Notes: generated from the letters alone by a model not told the origin. Shown: positions 43,467 through 51,208, numbered from the stretch's first letter. The stretch is 64,000 bases of DNA from Desulfomicrobium baculatum DSM 4028 (GCF_000023225.1 NC_013173.1:2792501-2856500), one strand, 5' to 3'. Numbers and translations are program-made.

Positions 43467-45587
43467 CTAGCAGACCATGACCTTGACGTAGGCGAAAAGC
43501 GCGTCGTCTTCCACGTCCTGACCCAGGCGGTCGAAAATGTCCTTTAAGGCCTGGCACTCCGTGGCGAAGATGTTCTCTTCCCCGATGCGATCAAAAAGCC
43601 CGGTGGCGCGCATCACGTCGAGCACCTGTTTCTTGAGCCCCGAAAAGACGATCTGCACTCCGGTCTCGCGCAGCTGGCCCACCAGATTCTGCAGCATCTC
43701 CTCTCCCGATGAATCCATGGAATTGATGGCGTCCCCGACCACGAGCAGGAACTTCGCGTCCTTGTGATCGGCCACGGCTTTGAGCACCATGTCCTCGAAA
43801 TACGTCACATTGGCGAAATACAGCGAGCCGTCAAAGCGCATGACCGTGACCAGGGTCGAGGTGGCCAGGGTCTGGTGCACGCTGACATCCCGCAGGGTCC
43901 CGTCAGTATAGCGGCCGAGCACCGCCACGCGCGGAGCCATGGAACGATAGAGGTAGAGGCCGATGGACAGGGCCGCGCCGGTCAGGATGCCCTTGTCCAG
44001 GTGCGGCGCTGCGAGCAGCGTCACGGCAAAGGTCACCAGCGCGACAACGCCGTCTCCCCGGTTGGCCTTCCAGGTGTGCACGAAGGCATGGGGCGTGATC
44101 AGGCTGATTACCGCCATGACGATGATCACGGCCAACACGGCTTTGGGCAGATGATAGAGCAGGGGCGTGAAGAACACGAGGGTTACGGCCACGAAGACGC
44201 CATTGAAGACCATGGCCAGCCCTGTCTTTGCCCCGGCCTGCATGTTGATGGCCGAACCCGTGAAGGAGCCGCAGGCCGGATAGGCCTGAAAAAAGGACCC
44301 GCCAATGTTGGCCAGACCCTGGCCAATGAGCTCCTGATTGGGATCGACATGCTGCCGGGCCTTGCTGGCCATGGCCTTGGCCATGGAGATGGACTCCATG
44401 AAGGCGACCAGGGCGATGATCAGGGCCGAAGGCAGTAATTGCCGCACCGCATCGAAACTGAGCGTCGGAAAAGTCAGGGCCGGCAGCCCCGCCGGGACCG
44501 AGCCGACAACATCCCCGCCGCCGACCAGCTTCATGACGCCGCCATCGACGCTTTTGATATGCCAGGCGCGGTCATCGGTCCTCATGCCCTCCGGAGAAGA
44601 GCCCCACTGGTAAAGAAGGCCTGTCTCCTCGCCCTCGGGACGCACGAAACGCAGCTGCCGCAAGCCGCGGAGGAGCTCGTTGTGCCGCCTTTCCATGGAG
44701 CGCATGTCCAGTTGCGCAAGCTCGGTCTGATGACGCAGCCCGGCGGCCATCCAGACGGAGTCATGCTTTTCCGCCTGCCGCTGCCGCGCGGAAAGCACGG
44801 CCACCTCGGCGCCCAGCTGTTCCATCCGCCGCAGATTCTCTTCATACTGCACCACCAGCTCCCGGGCCTGGGGGGTTGCGATGTCTTCCAGCACGGCGGT
44901 CCCGCGCTGATCGTAACCGATGGCGGCGCTGACCATGATGGTGATGACCACCGCAACAAGAACGCTGGCTTTGGCCAAGGCCGGAACCCTCTTGATCGCG
45001 AGGATGAGGGCCAGCCCGAAGACGGTCATCCCCAGGGTCGGCAAATGGGTCTGCGGAAGGAGGCGCAGCATCTCCCAGACATCCCCCAGAAAAAAGTCAC
45101 TGCGGCCTTTGGGAATACCCAGCAACAGGTCCAGCTGTGACAACCCGATGATGATCGCGGCCGCATTCATGAACCCGAGAATGACCGGATGGGACACGAA
45201 ATTGACGATGGTTCCAAGCTTGACCACCCCCAAAAGGAGCTGCACGAGACCAACCAGACAGGTCAAAAGGAGTGCGAAGCCGATGTATTCAGGCGTGTTC
45301 GAGACCGCCAGCGGAGTCACGGCGGCGGCGGTCATGAGCGAGACGATGGCGACCGGCCCCGTGGCCAATTGCCGGGAAGATCCCCACAAGGCCCCGACAA
45401 TGGCCGGCACGAAGGCCGTGTACAGGCCGAAATAGAGGGGCAGACCGGACAACTGGGCATAGGCCATGGCCTTGGGCACGAGCACCAGGGCTCCGGTTAT
45501 GCCTGCCATGAGATCGGCCCGCACGGTCAGCGCGCTGAGCGGAAACCAGGCGAGAAAGGGAAAGAATCGCAAAAGCCTGACCGACAT
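43467..45587 (-). CDS. SulP family anion transporter with coiled-coil insertion
   Basis: SulP (SLC26-like) anion permease with a STAS domain, 706 residues. It has the family sequence GALVLVPKAMAYAQLSGLPL at about 33-52, about ten to twelve membrane segments, and a STAS domain at about 565-700 (SSGEEML, with DAINSMDSSG). Between the 'IMVSAAIGYDQRG' helix and the 'VVGSVPAGLPALTF' segment there is a hydrophilic insertion of about 135 residues (about 224-358), rich in Glu/Arg/Gln with a heptad-like pattern, where most SulP proteins have a short loop. The start is 45587 with AAGGAA upstream. Substrate (sulfate, bicarbonate or other anion) is not evident. Confidence 0.93.
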   Translation of the reverse strand: MSVRLLRFFPFLAWFPLSALTVRADLMAGITGALVLVPKAMAYAQLSGLPLYFGLYTAFVPAIVGALWGSSRQLATGPVAIVSLMTAAAVTPLAVSNTPEYIGFALLLTCLVGLVQLLLGVVKLGTIVNFVSHPVILGFMNAAAIIIGLSQLDLLLGIPKGRSDFFLGDVWEMLRLLPQTHLPTLGMTVFGLALILAIKRVPALAKASVLVAVVITIMVSAAIGYDQRGTAVLEDIATPQARELVVQYEENLRRMEQLGAEVAVLSARQRQAEKHDSVWMAAGLRHQTELAQLDMRSMERRHNELLRGLRQLRFVRPEGEETGLLYQWGSSPEGMRTDDRAWHIKSVDGGVMKLVGGGDVVGSVPAGLPALTFPTLSFDAVRQLLPSALIIALVAFMESISMAKAMASKARQHVDPNQELIGQGLANIGGSFFQAYPACGSFTGSAINMQAGAKTGLAMVFNGVFVAVTLVFFTPLLYHLPKAVLAVIIVMAVISLITPHAFVHTWKANRGDGVVALVTFAVTLLAAPHLDKGILTGAALSIGLYLYRSMAPRVAVLGRYTDGTLRDVSVHQTLATSTLVTVMRFDGSLYFANVTYFEDMVLKAVADHKDAKFLLVVGDAINSMDSSGEEMLQNLVGQLRETGVQIVFSGLKKQVLDVMRATGLFDRIGEENIFATECQALKDIFDRLGQDVEDDALFAYVKVMVC

Positions 45588-45663
45588 GAGACCGTTCCTT
45601 GTCAAATGATTCGAAGAAGAAGCCAAAACCCACGGCACGCACCCGGCGACTGTTGAATTCCGC

Positions 45664-45789
45664 GGAAGCCTTTCAAAAAGCGTTCTGGCAAGGCGCGAGC
45701 CGATTCCGGAGGGTGAAGTATAGCTTACCTACATGAGCCCTCCGGAATCGGGGAGCAACGCAGTCCAGAACGTTTTTTGGAAGGCTTCC
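45664..45789. repeat. 126-base inverted-repeat element between sulP and usp
   Basis: Three nested arms form one long hairpin: 45664-45672 with 45781-45789 (9 bp), 45681-45688 with 45765-45772 (8 bp) and 45701-45713 with 45738-45750 (13 bp perfect). The loop is GAAGTATAGC onward. The outer arm begins at the usp stop. The layout looks like a dispersed palindromic repeat (REP/MITE-like) and also forms a strong 3' end for usp. Confidence 0.8.
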
Positions 45790-46640
45790 TAGGCGGTGAC
45801 TACCAGTACCGCGCAATGCGCCCAACCGCAGACCTCCTTGGTGACCCGGCCGCTGAACATCCTCGGCAGAGGTCCCGAGACCATGCCGCCGATCATGATC
45901 ATGTCCACCGCGCGCTCTTCGGCGGCCCGCACGATGATGTTCGAGGGATGCCCGACCCCGGCCACGGCCTCGAAGTGAAGGTGCGGCCATCTCTCCAGGC
46001 CGCGGGCACAGATGTCCTCGACCATTTTCCTGGCCTCGGGCAGACCGCTCTCTCGCCGCGCGACGGCCACAAAGGTCAGCCGCTCCAGGGTCACGCAGCA
46101 CATCCCGAGGCTTAGGGCCTCATCGACGGCCAGGCGGCTGTTCGGAGAATCGTCCACGGCCACCAGCACATGGGTTCCGGTCATCGTGAAATCCTTGGGG
46201 AGCATGAGCACCATGGGAAACCCGAGCCCGATGACCTTCGCGGTCATGCTGCCCACCAAGAGATACAACCGCCCGGCCCGGCCATGACGGCCCATGATGA
46301 TGACATCGGCCTCGCGCATTCTGGCCTGCTCGACGATGGCGTGCTCAGGCACCGAGGACCCGACCACCACTGTTTCGCACTCCACCCCGCTGTCCCTGGC
46401 CATCTTGCGAACGTCTTCCAGATACGGAGCGATCTCCTGCTGTTTGCGCGTGACCTTGGCGTTGGCGGATTTGAGGGATTCGACATCGACTTTGACCACA
46501 TGCAGGACTATCAAACGGGCGGCGCAGGCCTGGCCGAAAAAGATAGCCTCCTGCAGCGCCCCGTCACTGAAATGGGAACCGTCCGTGGCCAGAAGCAGAG
46601 TCTTGGCTTCACCCAGGAGGCTGGTGGAGAAGCGGTTCAT
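45789..46640 (-). CDS. Tandem universal stress protein
   Basis: A 283-residue protein with two UspA domains (about 12-147 and 153-283). Each has a strand-helix opening (LLLATDGSHFSDGALQEAIF, and HVLVAVDDSPNSRLAVDEAL), and the end of each domain shows the nucleotide-binding pattern (first MGRHGRAGRLYLLVGSM; second IGGMVSGPLPRMFSGRV). The first site keeps the ATP-type GxxGxxG..G.S pattern better than the second. It lies upstream of sulP on the same strand, separated by the inverted repeat. A weak sigma54-like site (46699-46714) may precede it. Confidence 0.92.
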   Translation of the reverse strand: MNRFSTSLLGEAKTLLLATDGSHFSDGALQEAIFFGQACAARLIVLHVVKVDVESLKSANAKVTRKQQEIAPYLEDVRKMARDSGVECETVVVGSSVPEHAIVEQARMREADVIIMGRHGRAGRLYLLVGSMTAKVIGLGFPMVLMLPKDFTMTGTHVLVAVDDSPNSRLAVDEALSLGMCCVTLERLTFVAVARRESGLPEARKMVEDICARGLERWPHLHFEAVAGVGHPSNIIVRAAEERAVDMIMIGGMVSGPLPRMFSGRVTKEVCGWAHCAVLVVTA

Positions 46641-46795
46641 GCGCGCTCCGAGGTTATGGTTGAAAACGTCATCATTGCTACCCTTTTCGCAATTTCAAGA
46701 CAAGCATCGTACCAAAATTCACCAGGCAACAGTCCCGGGATTTGCGGCCAGGAGGGCGAGGGACGCATCTGGAGTGATTTAAGATCGCCTGATGT

Positions 46796-46824
46796 TTGAC
46801 GGACAAAATGACGGGCAGTAAAGA
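46796..46824 (+). promoter_or_regulatory. Possible sigma70 promoter of the trmO-aldolase gene
   Basis: TTGACG-N17-TAAAGA, with start near 46832, lies 45 bases before the ATG. The -35 is good and the -10 is poor. Confidence 0.45.
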
Positions 46825-46868
46825 TACGTCCGCACCCCTGCCCCAGAACCCGCAGCAAGGATATTTTC

Positions 46869-47843
46869 ATGAACCCTCGCGTCATCGGCACCGTTCGCTC
46901 CCATCTCGTAAGCCGCGAGCAGTGCCCCAAATACGGCGATGCCTCGATGCCTCCGGTCTGGATTGAACTGGCTCCGGATTTTGAACCCGCAGCCACGGAC
47001 CTGCAGGTCGGAGACTCCATTCTGGTCCTGACCTGGATGCACCAGGGCGACCAGAGCGTGCTGCGCTGCCACCCTCAGGGAAACCGCGAACTGCCCATGC
47101 GCGGCATCTTCTCGACCCGCTCCCCGGACCGCCCCACGCCCATAGGCCTGCATGCGGTGCGCATCCTCGGCCGCGAGGGACTGCGCCTCAAAGTGCATCC
47201 CCTGGAGGTCATCGACGGTACCCCCGTCATCGACATCAAGCCCGACAACACCCCCTGCCCGGCCCAAACCGAATTCTCATCCCTGGTAAATCCCGACACG
47301 GGCCAGGCCATCCTAACGGCCGGCCGCGACGGCTGGCAGCGCGGCCTCTTCGCCGGATTCAACGGCAACGTGAGCATACGCCAGGGAGAACGCGTCGTGA
47401 TCACGGCGACAGGCAGTGCCAAAGGGCATCTCTCCCCTAAGGACCTGGCCGTGGTCGACCTGTCCACGGGAACACCCGTGTCATCGGTGCGGGCCTCATC
47501 GGAAATTGCCGTGCATCTTGAGGTCTATCGTAATCAGCCCCGGGCAAAGGCCATCGTGCACACCCACCCGCCAAAGCTTCTGGCTCTGTCCCTGCGCGGC
47601 GAGGGTCCTCTGCTTGACCTCCCGCTCTTTGAAGGCCGGGTCTTCGCCGACAAGCTGACCCGCGTGCCCGCCCACCGGCCCGGCACTGTGGAACTGGCCC
47701 AGGCCGTGGGCCAGGCCAGCCGGGACTTCGAAGCCGTGTTCATGGACAACCACGGACTGGTCTGTTGGGGGGACTCCATGATCCAGGCGCTGGGACTCTC
47801 CGAAGAACTGGAGAGCCTGGCCGGGATCGCGATGACGCGCTAA
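46869..47843 (+). CDS. TrmO (TsaA) - class II aldolase fusion protein
   Basis: A 324-residue fusion. Residues 1-128 are a TrmO/TsaA (UPF0066) domain, the SAM-dependent methyltransferase that methylates t6A37 in some tRNAs; the signature FSTRSPDRPTPIGLHAVRIL lies at 81-100. Residues about 135-324 are a class II aldolase/adducin domain. All expected catalytic residues are present: Asn in GNVSIR, catalytic Glu212 in SSEIAVHLEVY, zinc ligands H231 and H233 in VHTHPPK and H295 in FMDNHGLVCW. The junction runs PAQTEFSSLVNPDTG with no stop or frameshift, so this is a single protein. The pair is unexplained; an aldolase acting on a SAM-salvage sugar phosphate is one idea. A terminator follows. Confidence 0.9.
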   Translation: MNPRVIGTVRSHLVSREQCPKYGDASMPPVWIELAPDFEPAATDLQVGDSILVLTWMHQGDQSVLRCHPQGNRELPMRGIFSTRSPDRPTPIGLHAVRILGREGLRLKVHPLEVIDGTPVIDIKPDNTPCPAQTEFSSLVNPDTGQAILTAGRDGWQRGLFAGFNGNVSIRQGERVVITATGSAKGHLSPKDLAVVDLSTGTPVSSVRASSEIAVHLEVYRNQPRAKAIVHTHPPKLLALSLRGEGPLLDLPLFEGRVFADKLTRVPAHRPGTVELAQAVGQASRDFEAVFMDNHGLVCWGDSMIQALGLSEELESLAGIAMTR

Positions 47844-47861
47844 GCTCAAAGCCCACGCCGA

Positions 47862-47883
47862 GGGGCGAACCTGGATTCGCCCC
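47862..47883 (+). terminator. Terminator of the trmO-aldolase gene
   Basis: An 8-bp stem (47862-47869 with 47876-47883) is followed by TTTTTTG, 19 bases after the stop. Confidence 0.9.
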
Positions 47884-47913
47884 TTTTTTGTGCGCATTTT
47901 TCAAAATTAATCC

Positions 47914-47942
47914 TTGCCAAACCCAAAACACACATATATATA
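47914..47942 (+). promoter_or_regulatory. Sigma70-type promoter of deaD
   Basis: TTGCCA-N17-TATATA. The start is near 47949, giving a structured leader of about 186 bases before the deaD ATG. Confidence 0.65.
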
Positions 47943-48075
47943 CCCCGAGCATTTCTTGAGGGAATTCTCCCTTTTCCGCACGGCCCTTCTTGAGCATGTT
48001 CGCTCTTCGATTTGGTTCCACACGTTTTCGAAATGCTTGTTTTCCCGCCTTGGACAGTCGGCCTCACGGTAAAGG

Positions 48076-48093
48076 CCCGGTTCCAGAGCCGGG
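48076..48093 (+). terminator. Leader hairpin/terminator before deaD
   Basis: A 5-bp GC stem (48076-48080 with 48089-48093) plus a wobble pair is followed by TTTTCTTTT, 41 bases before the deaD ATG. Upstream in the same leader 47948-47955 can pair with 48030-48037, and AGGGA-attc-TCCCT forms another small stem at about 47960-47973. Confidence 0.6.
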
Positions 48094-48134
48094 TTTTCTT
48101 TTGACCGCGAGGCCCATGCCCGCAAGGTATTATC

Positions 48135-49727
48135 ATGACTACATTTTCTGAATTAGGCTTATCCGAACTGAGTATCCAGGCCCTGTCCCGCAAGGGTTTT
48201 GAAGAACCGACTCCCATCCAGATCAAGACCATCCCGGCCGTACTGACGGGCGACAGCGACATCGTGGCCCAGGCCCAGACCGGCACGGGCAAGACCGCGG
48301 CCTTTGGCCTGCCGCTGCTCGAAATGCTGGATCCGGACGTCCGGACGGTGCAGGCGCTGGTCCTCGCCCCCACCCGCGAACTGGCCATCCAGGTCGCGGA
48401 GGAAGTCAACTCCCTGCGTGGCGGCAGGACCATCAACGTCGCTCCCATCTACGGCGGCCAGTCCATGGAGATTCAGCTCCGGAGCCTCAAGAAAGGCGTG
48501 TCGGTGGTTGTCGGGACGCCGGGCCGGGTGCTCGACCATCTGCGCCGGGGCAGCCTGAACCTCTCCGGCATCCGCTTTCTCATTCTCGACGAGGCGGACG
48601 AGATGCTGAACATGGGCTTTCTGGACGACGTGCTGGAGATCATGGAGCAGACGGCCACCGAAAAGCGCACCATGCTTTTCTCCGCGACCATGCCGCCTGA
48701 AATCCTGCGCATCGCCAAAAAATACATGGGCGACTATCAGATCATCAAGGCTGTCTCCGAGCAGCTCACGGCCACCCAGACCGACCAGATCTACTTCGAG
48801 GTCGCCATGAGCGACAAATTCGAGGCCCTGTGCCGAATCATCGACATGGAGCCGGACTTCTACGGGCTTGTCTTCACCCGCACCAAGATCGACGCCGACG
48901 CCGTGTCCCAGCGTCTGATGGAACGCGGCTACGAGGCCGACACCCTGCACGGCGACATGTCCCAGAGCCTGCGCGAAAAGATGCTGATCAAATTCAAAAA
49001 GAAGCTGGTCACGATCCTGGTCGCCACCGACGTGGCCGCGCGCGGCATCGACGTGCACGACCTGACCCACGTCATCAATTTCGATCTGCCCCACGATCCG
49101 GAAGCCTATGTCCACCGCATTGGACGCACCGGCCGAGCAGGCAAGCAGGGCATCGCCATCACCTTCATCACGCCCTCGGAGTACCGCCGCCTGCAGTTCA
49201 TCAGCAAGCACGCCCGCACGGACATCCGCAAGGCGCGGCTGCCCAAGGTCGCCGATGTCATCGACATGAAAAAAGGACGCATCCGGGCGGAGCTGCAGGA
49301 GATCATGACCACGGAACCGGAGCTTGAGTTCATGGGCATGGCCCAGGAGCTCCTCGACCAGAGCAAGCCCCGCGAAACCCTGGCCGCCCTCTTGCAGTAC
49401 ATGTTCCAGGAAGAGCTGGACGCCTCCAACTACAAGGAGATCGGCGACGCCTTTGTGGTGGACAAGACGGGCAAATCCCGCCTGTTCGTGACCCAGGGCC
49501 GCAAGGATGGACTGACGCCCAAGCGGCTGCTGACCTTCCTGGGCGACAAGTGCAACATCCCGCCCAAGAAAATCTGGGACATCCAGATCATGGAAACCTT
49601 CGCCTTTGTTTCATTGCCCTTCCAGGATGCCGAGAGGGTCCTGGCGATGTTCAACAAGGGCAAAGGCACCGAGCTTGCCTTCACCAAGGCCAAAGCCCGG
49701 CCCAGCGCCCCGGCCCCCAGAAGATAG
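48135..49727 (+). CDS. deaD: DEAD-box ATP-dependent RNA helicase
   Basis: DeaD/CsdA-type RNA helicase, 530 residues, involved in RNA structure and ribosome assembly at low temperature. Q motif (LSIQALSRKGFEEPTPIQIK), AQTGTGKTAAFGLP, LVLAPTRELAIQVAEEV, LILDEADEMLNMGF, SATMP, LVATDVAARGIDVHDL and HRIGRTGRAGKQGIAITFI are all present. A C-terminal RNA-recognition domain of the DbpA/CsdA kind follows at about 455-530 (SRLFVTQGRKDGLTPKRLLT, IMETFAFVSLPFQDAERVL). Its long leader with a terminator-like hairpin suggests cold or RNA-structure-dependent control. Confidence 0.95.
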   Translation: MTTFSELGLSELSIQALSRKGFEEPTPIQIKTIPAVLTGDSDIVAQAQTGTGKTAAFGLPLLEMLDPDVRTVQALVLAPTRELAIQVAEEVNSLRGGRTINVAPIYGGQSMEIQLRSLKKGVSVVVGTPGRVLDHLRRGSLNLSGIRFLILDEADEMLNMGFLDDVLEIMEQTATEKRTMLFSATMPPEILRIAKKYMGDYQIIKAVSEQLTATQTDQIYFEVAMSDKFEALCRIIDMEPDFYGLVFTRTKIDADAVSQRLMERGYEADTLHGDMSQSLREKMLIKFKKKLVTILVATDVAARGIDVHDLTHVINFDLPHDPEAYVHRIGRTGRAGKQGIAITFITPSEYRRLQFISKHARTDIRKARLPKVADVIDMKKGRIRAELQEIMTTEPELEFMGMAQELLDQSKPRETLAALLQYMFQEELDASNYKEIGDAFVVDKTGKSRLFVTQGRKDGLTPKRLLTFLGDKCNIPPKKIWDIQIMETFAFVSLPFQDAERVLAMFNKGKGTELAFTKAKARPSAPAPRR

Positions 49728-49746
49728 CGCCGGAAAAATTACGAAA

Positions 49747-49778
49747 AAAAAGGCCGTGCAGCGATGCATGGCCTTTTT
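49747..49778 (+). terminator. Terminator of deaD
   Basis: A 9-bp stem (49747-49755 with 49770-49778) with an inner helix starts 20 bases after the deaD stop, and T5 lies in its right arm and tail. Confidence 0.85.
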
Positions 49779-49784
49779 CATTTG

Positions 49785-49819
49785 AAAAGCCGCGCTCCCA
49801 GGCAGGGAACGCGGCTTTT
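49785..49819. terminator. Terminator of rubrerythrin
   Basis: A 10-bp stem (49785-49794 with 49810-49819), extended inward with one mismatch, carries T runs on both outer sides. It lies 26 bases after the rubrerythrin stop on the minus strand. Confidence 0.85.
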
Positions 49820-49844
49820 TTAGTCCGGACCGACAGGAAGACCC

Positions 49845-50339
49845 TTAGGCTACGACGCCATATGCCTTGGGCGGCGCGCCGCAGATCGGGCATTTATCGG
49901 TGGGCTCGCCTTCGTGGATGTGCCCGCAGATGCTGCAGACGTAGTAGTCCACGGCCGCCAGTTCGCTCATCTGCTCCGCCGCCTTGGAGTAGAGGTTTGC
50001 GTGGCATTCCTCGGCCTGGTTGGCGAACACGAAATATTTTTCGGCGGCCTTTTCGCCTTCGGCCTTGGCGTCGGCGATCATGGCCGGATACATGGACTTG
50101 AACTCATGGGTTTCACCTGCCACGGCCTCTTTGAGGTTCTCGGCCGTGGAGCCGATGCCCTTCATGAGGCGCAAATGCGCATGGGCGTGGATGGTCTCGG
50201 CGTGAGCCGCGGCCCGAAACAATTTGGCGACCTGCGGGAGCCCCTCTTCTTCAGCCTTTTTGGCGAAAGCCAGATATTTGCGGTTAGCCTGGGATTCTCC
50301 GGCAAAGGCTTCTTTCAAATTATCGGTCGTCTTGCTCAT
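49845..50339 (-). CDS. rbr: Rubrerythrin
   Basis: Peroxide-reducing di-iron protein of anaerobes, 164 residues. The N-terminal four-helix domain has ExxH-type ligands (AFAGESQANRKYLAFAKK, then RAAAHAETIHAHAHLR, AGETHEFKSMYP and ANQAEECHANLYSK). The C-terminal rubredoxin-like domain has two CxxC pairs (CSICGHIHEG and CPICGAP). It is the standard rubrerythrin layout. A possible Fur/PerR-like palindrome lies just upstream. AAAGGAGA precedes the ATG. Confidence 0.97.
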   Translation of the reverse strand: MSKTTDNLKEAFAGESQANRKYLAFAKKAEEEGLPQVAKLFRAAAHAETIHAHAHLRLMKGIGSTAENLKEAVAGETHEFKSMYPAMIADAKAEGEKAAEKYFVFANQAEECHANLYSKAAEQMSELAAVDYYVCSICGHIHEGEPTDKCPICGAPPKAYGVVA

Positions 50340-50363
50340 CGGTATTCTCCTTTGATGTTTTGG

Positions 50364-50384
50364 TTATCAGGAATAATTCTCATC
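50364..50384. promoter_or_regulatory. Possible Fur/PerR-like operator of rubrerythrin
   Basis: On the minus strand GATGAGAATTATTCCTGATAA resembles a 7-1-7 Fur/PerR palindrome on its first half (TGAGAAT then ATT). The second half is poor. It ends 25 bases before the rbr ATG. Confidence 0.3.
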
Positions 50385-50714
50385 TTGCTAATGAAACCTT
50401 CTCCAAGTTGCAAGTACTTTTTTTTACAGCACAAGCATCCCACTCACCGTCAGGATTCCTCCTGCACCAAACAGCCGACACGCACAGCCGCTGGTTGGAT
50501 GCTCACAAAAACATCCGAAGGTCTGACACAATGAGAAGCCACTCCCATATCACGTATCGATTCCGCTTGAAACTTCTCAATAGCGCCAGTTCCCACAAAA
50601 AAGCCCTCCCGCAACGCCACAAGGTCATGCCGACATGAGCAGCTTGTCGTGACGCACAACCATCTTCCTGCTGCCAGCCGCAACAAAAACACGGCCCACC
50701 AGCGCCTCAAGGCT

Positions 50715-50882
50715 CGCTGACGGCATGGTCTTGAGGCCTGCCGGCTGTCTGACTGCGCCAGGCATCGTTTGTTGAAGCGTTGCCGCGCGCACTGCCTGAA
50801 TTTTCCGCACTGACGCGCAACGGTTCAACTCTACGAGGCCGGCAAAGGAGTTCCGGCGGGTCTCAAGGCCATGCCGACAGCG
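50715..50882. repeat. Inverted-repeat element, copy 1
   Basis: Imperfect 28-bp arms (50715-50742 with 50855-50882, four mismatches) flank about 112 bases. The left arm region carries a roughly 37-base sequence (50735-50771) that recurs in inverted form at 53730-53766, and the right arm carries a GGAGTTCCGG block that recurs inverted near 53643. Confidence 0.75.
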
Positions 50883-50954
50883 GGCCGCTTTTCGTTTAAG
50901 AAAAAACGGTCCGAAACAGCACGTGCGCAAAGCTGCGGCCCATTTTTCGGAATT

Positions 50955-51017
50955 CAAACAAAATAGGCCCCCGCACCGTGAAGTGCGGGGGCCTATTTTG
51001 GCAAAAAGAGGAAGTTA
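50955..51017 (-). ncRNA. Candidate sigma54-driven small RNA
   Basis: A predicted transcript from about 51017 to about 50955, roughly 60 bases, starting 11 bases after a good sigma54 promoter. It opens with a CU-rich stretch (AACUUCCUCUUUUUGCC) and ends in a perfect 17-bp hairpin (50960-50976 with 50983-50999) with UUUU in the closing arm. UUCCUC could pair with Shine-Dalgarno sequences. It could instead be the 3' end of the upstream tsaC transcript. Confidence 0.4.
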
Positions 51018-51027
51018 TTTTCTAATT

Positions 51028-51043
51028 AGCAAAGGGCGGGCCA
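51028..51043 (-). promoter_or_regulatory. Sigma54 promoter pointing into the 51-kb gap
   Basis: The minus strand reads TGGCCCG-CCCT-TTGCT, matching the sigma54 consensus TGGCACG-N4-TTGCW at all but one position with exact spacing. Nothing but a hairpin follows within 100 bases. Confidence 0.6.
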
Positions 51044-51208
51044 AAACAAATCAGACTTGAATTTTCTCAGAAAAAAGTCATAACTTTCTAAAATAATTAG
51101 CCTTTATTTTTCAACCGCCAAGACCTGAATCCGCCCGTAAAATTCAAATTTTTAAACCCCATTTTCATAAGGCCCCGGAACAACACGACCGGCGAAAAAA
51201 AATTTGTA

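Larger units (their letters stand above)
50340..51208. other. Long intergenic region with repeat, hairpin and sigma54 site
   Basis: About 870 bases without a convincing gene. It contains an inverted-repeat element (50715-50882), a 17-bp hairpin (50960-50999), a sigma54-type promoter on the minus strand (51028-51043) and an AT-rich tail to 51208. Two open minus-strand frames (50450-50710 and 50625-50957) are not convincing as genes because they cross the repeat and lack ribosome sites. Confidence 0.7.

Noticed and set aside
49845-50339. Rubrerythrin read as a novel stress protein
   Set aside because: The di-iron and rubredoxin motifs fit ordinary rubrerythrin, so there is nothing unusual.
50450-50957. 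Minus-strand open frames of 86 and 110 codons, and a possible frameshifted gene between them
   Set aside because: They cross the inverted-repeat element, have no ribosome site, and neither shows a domain. A short coding-like stretch (50625-50726) lacks support.
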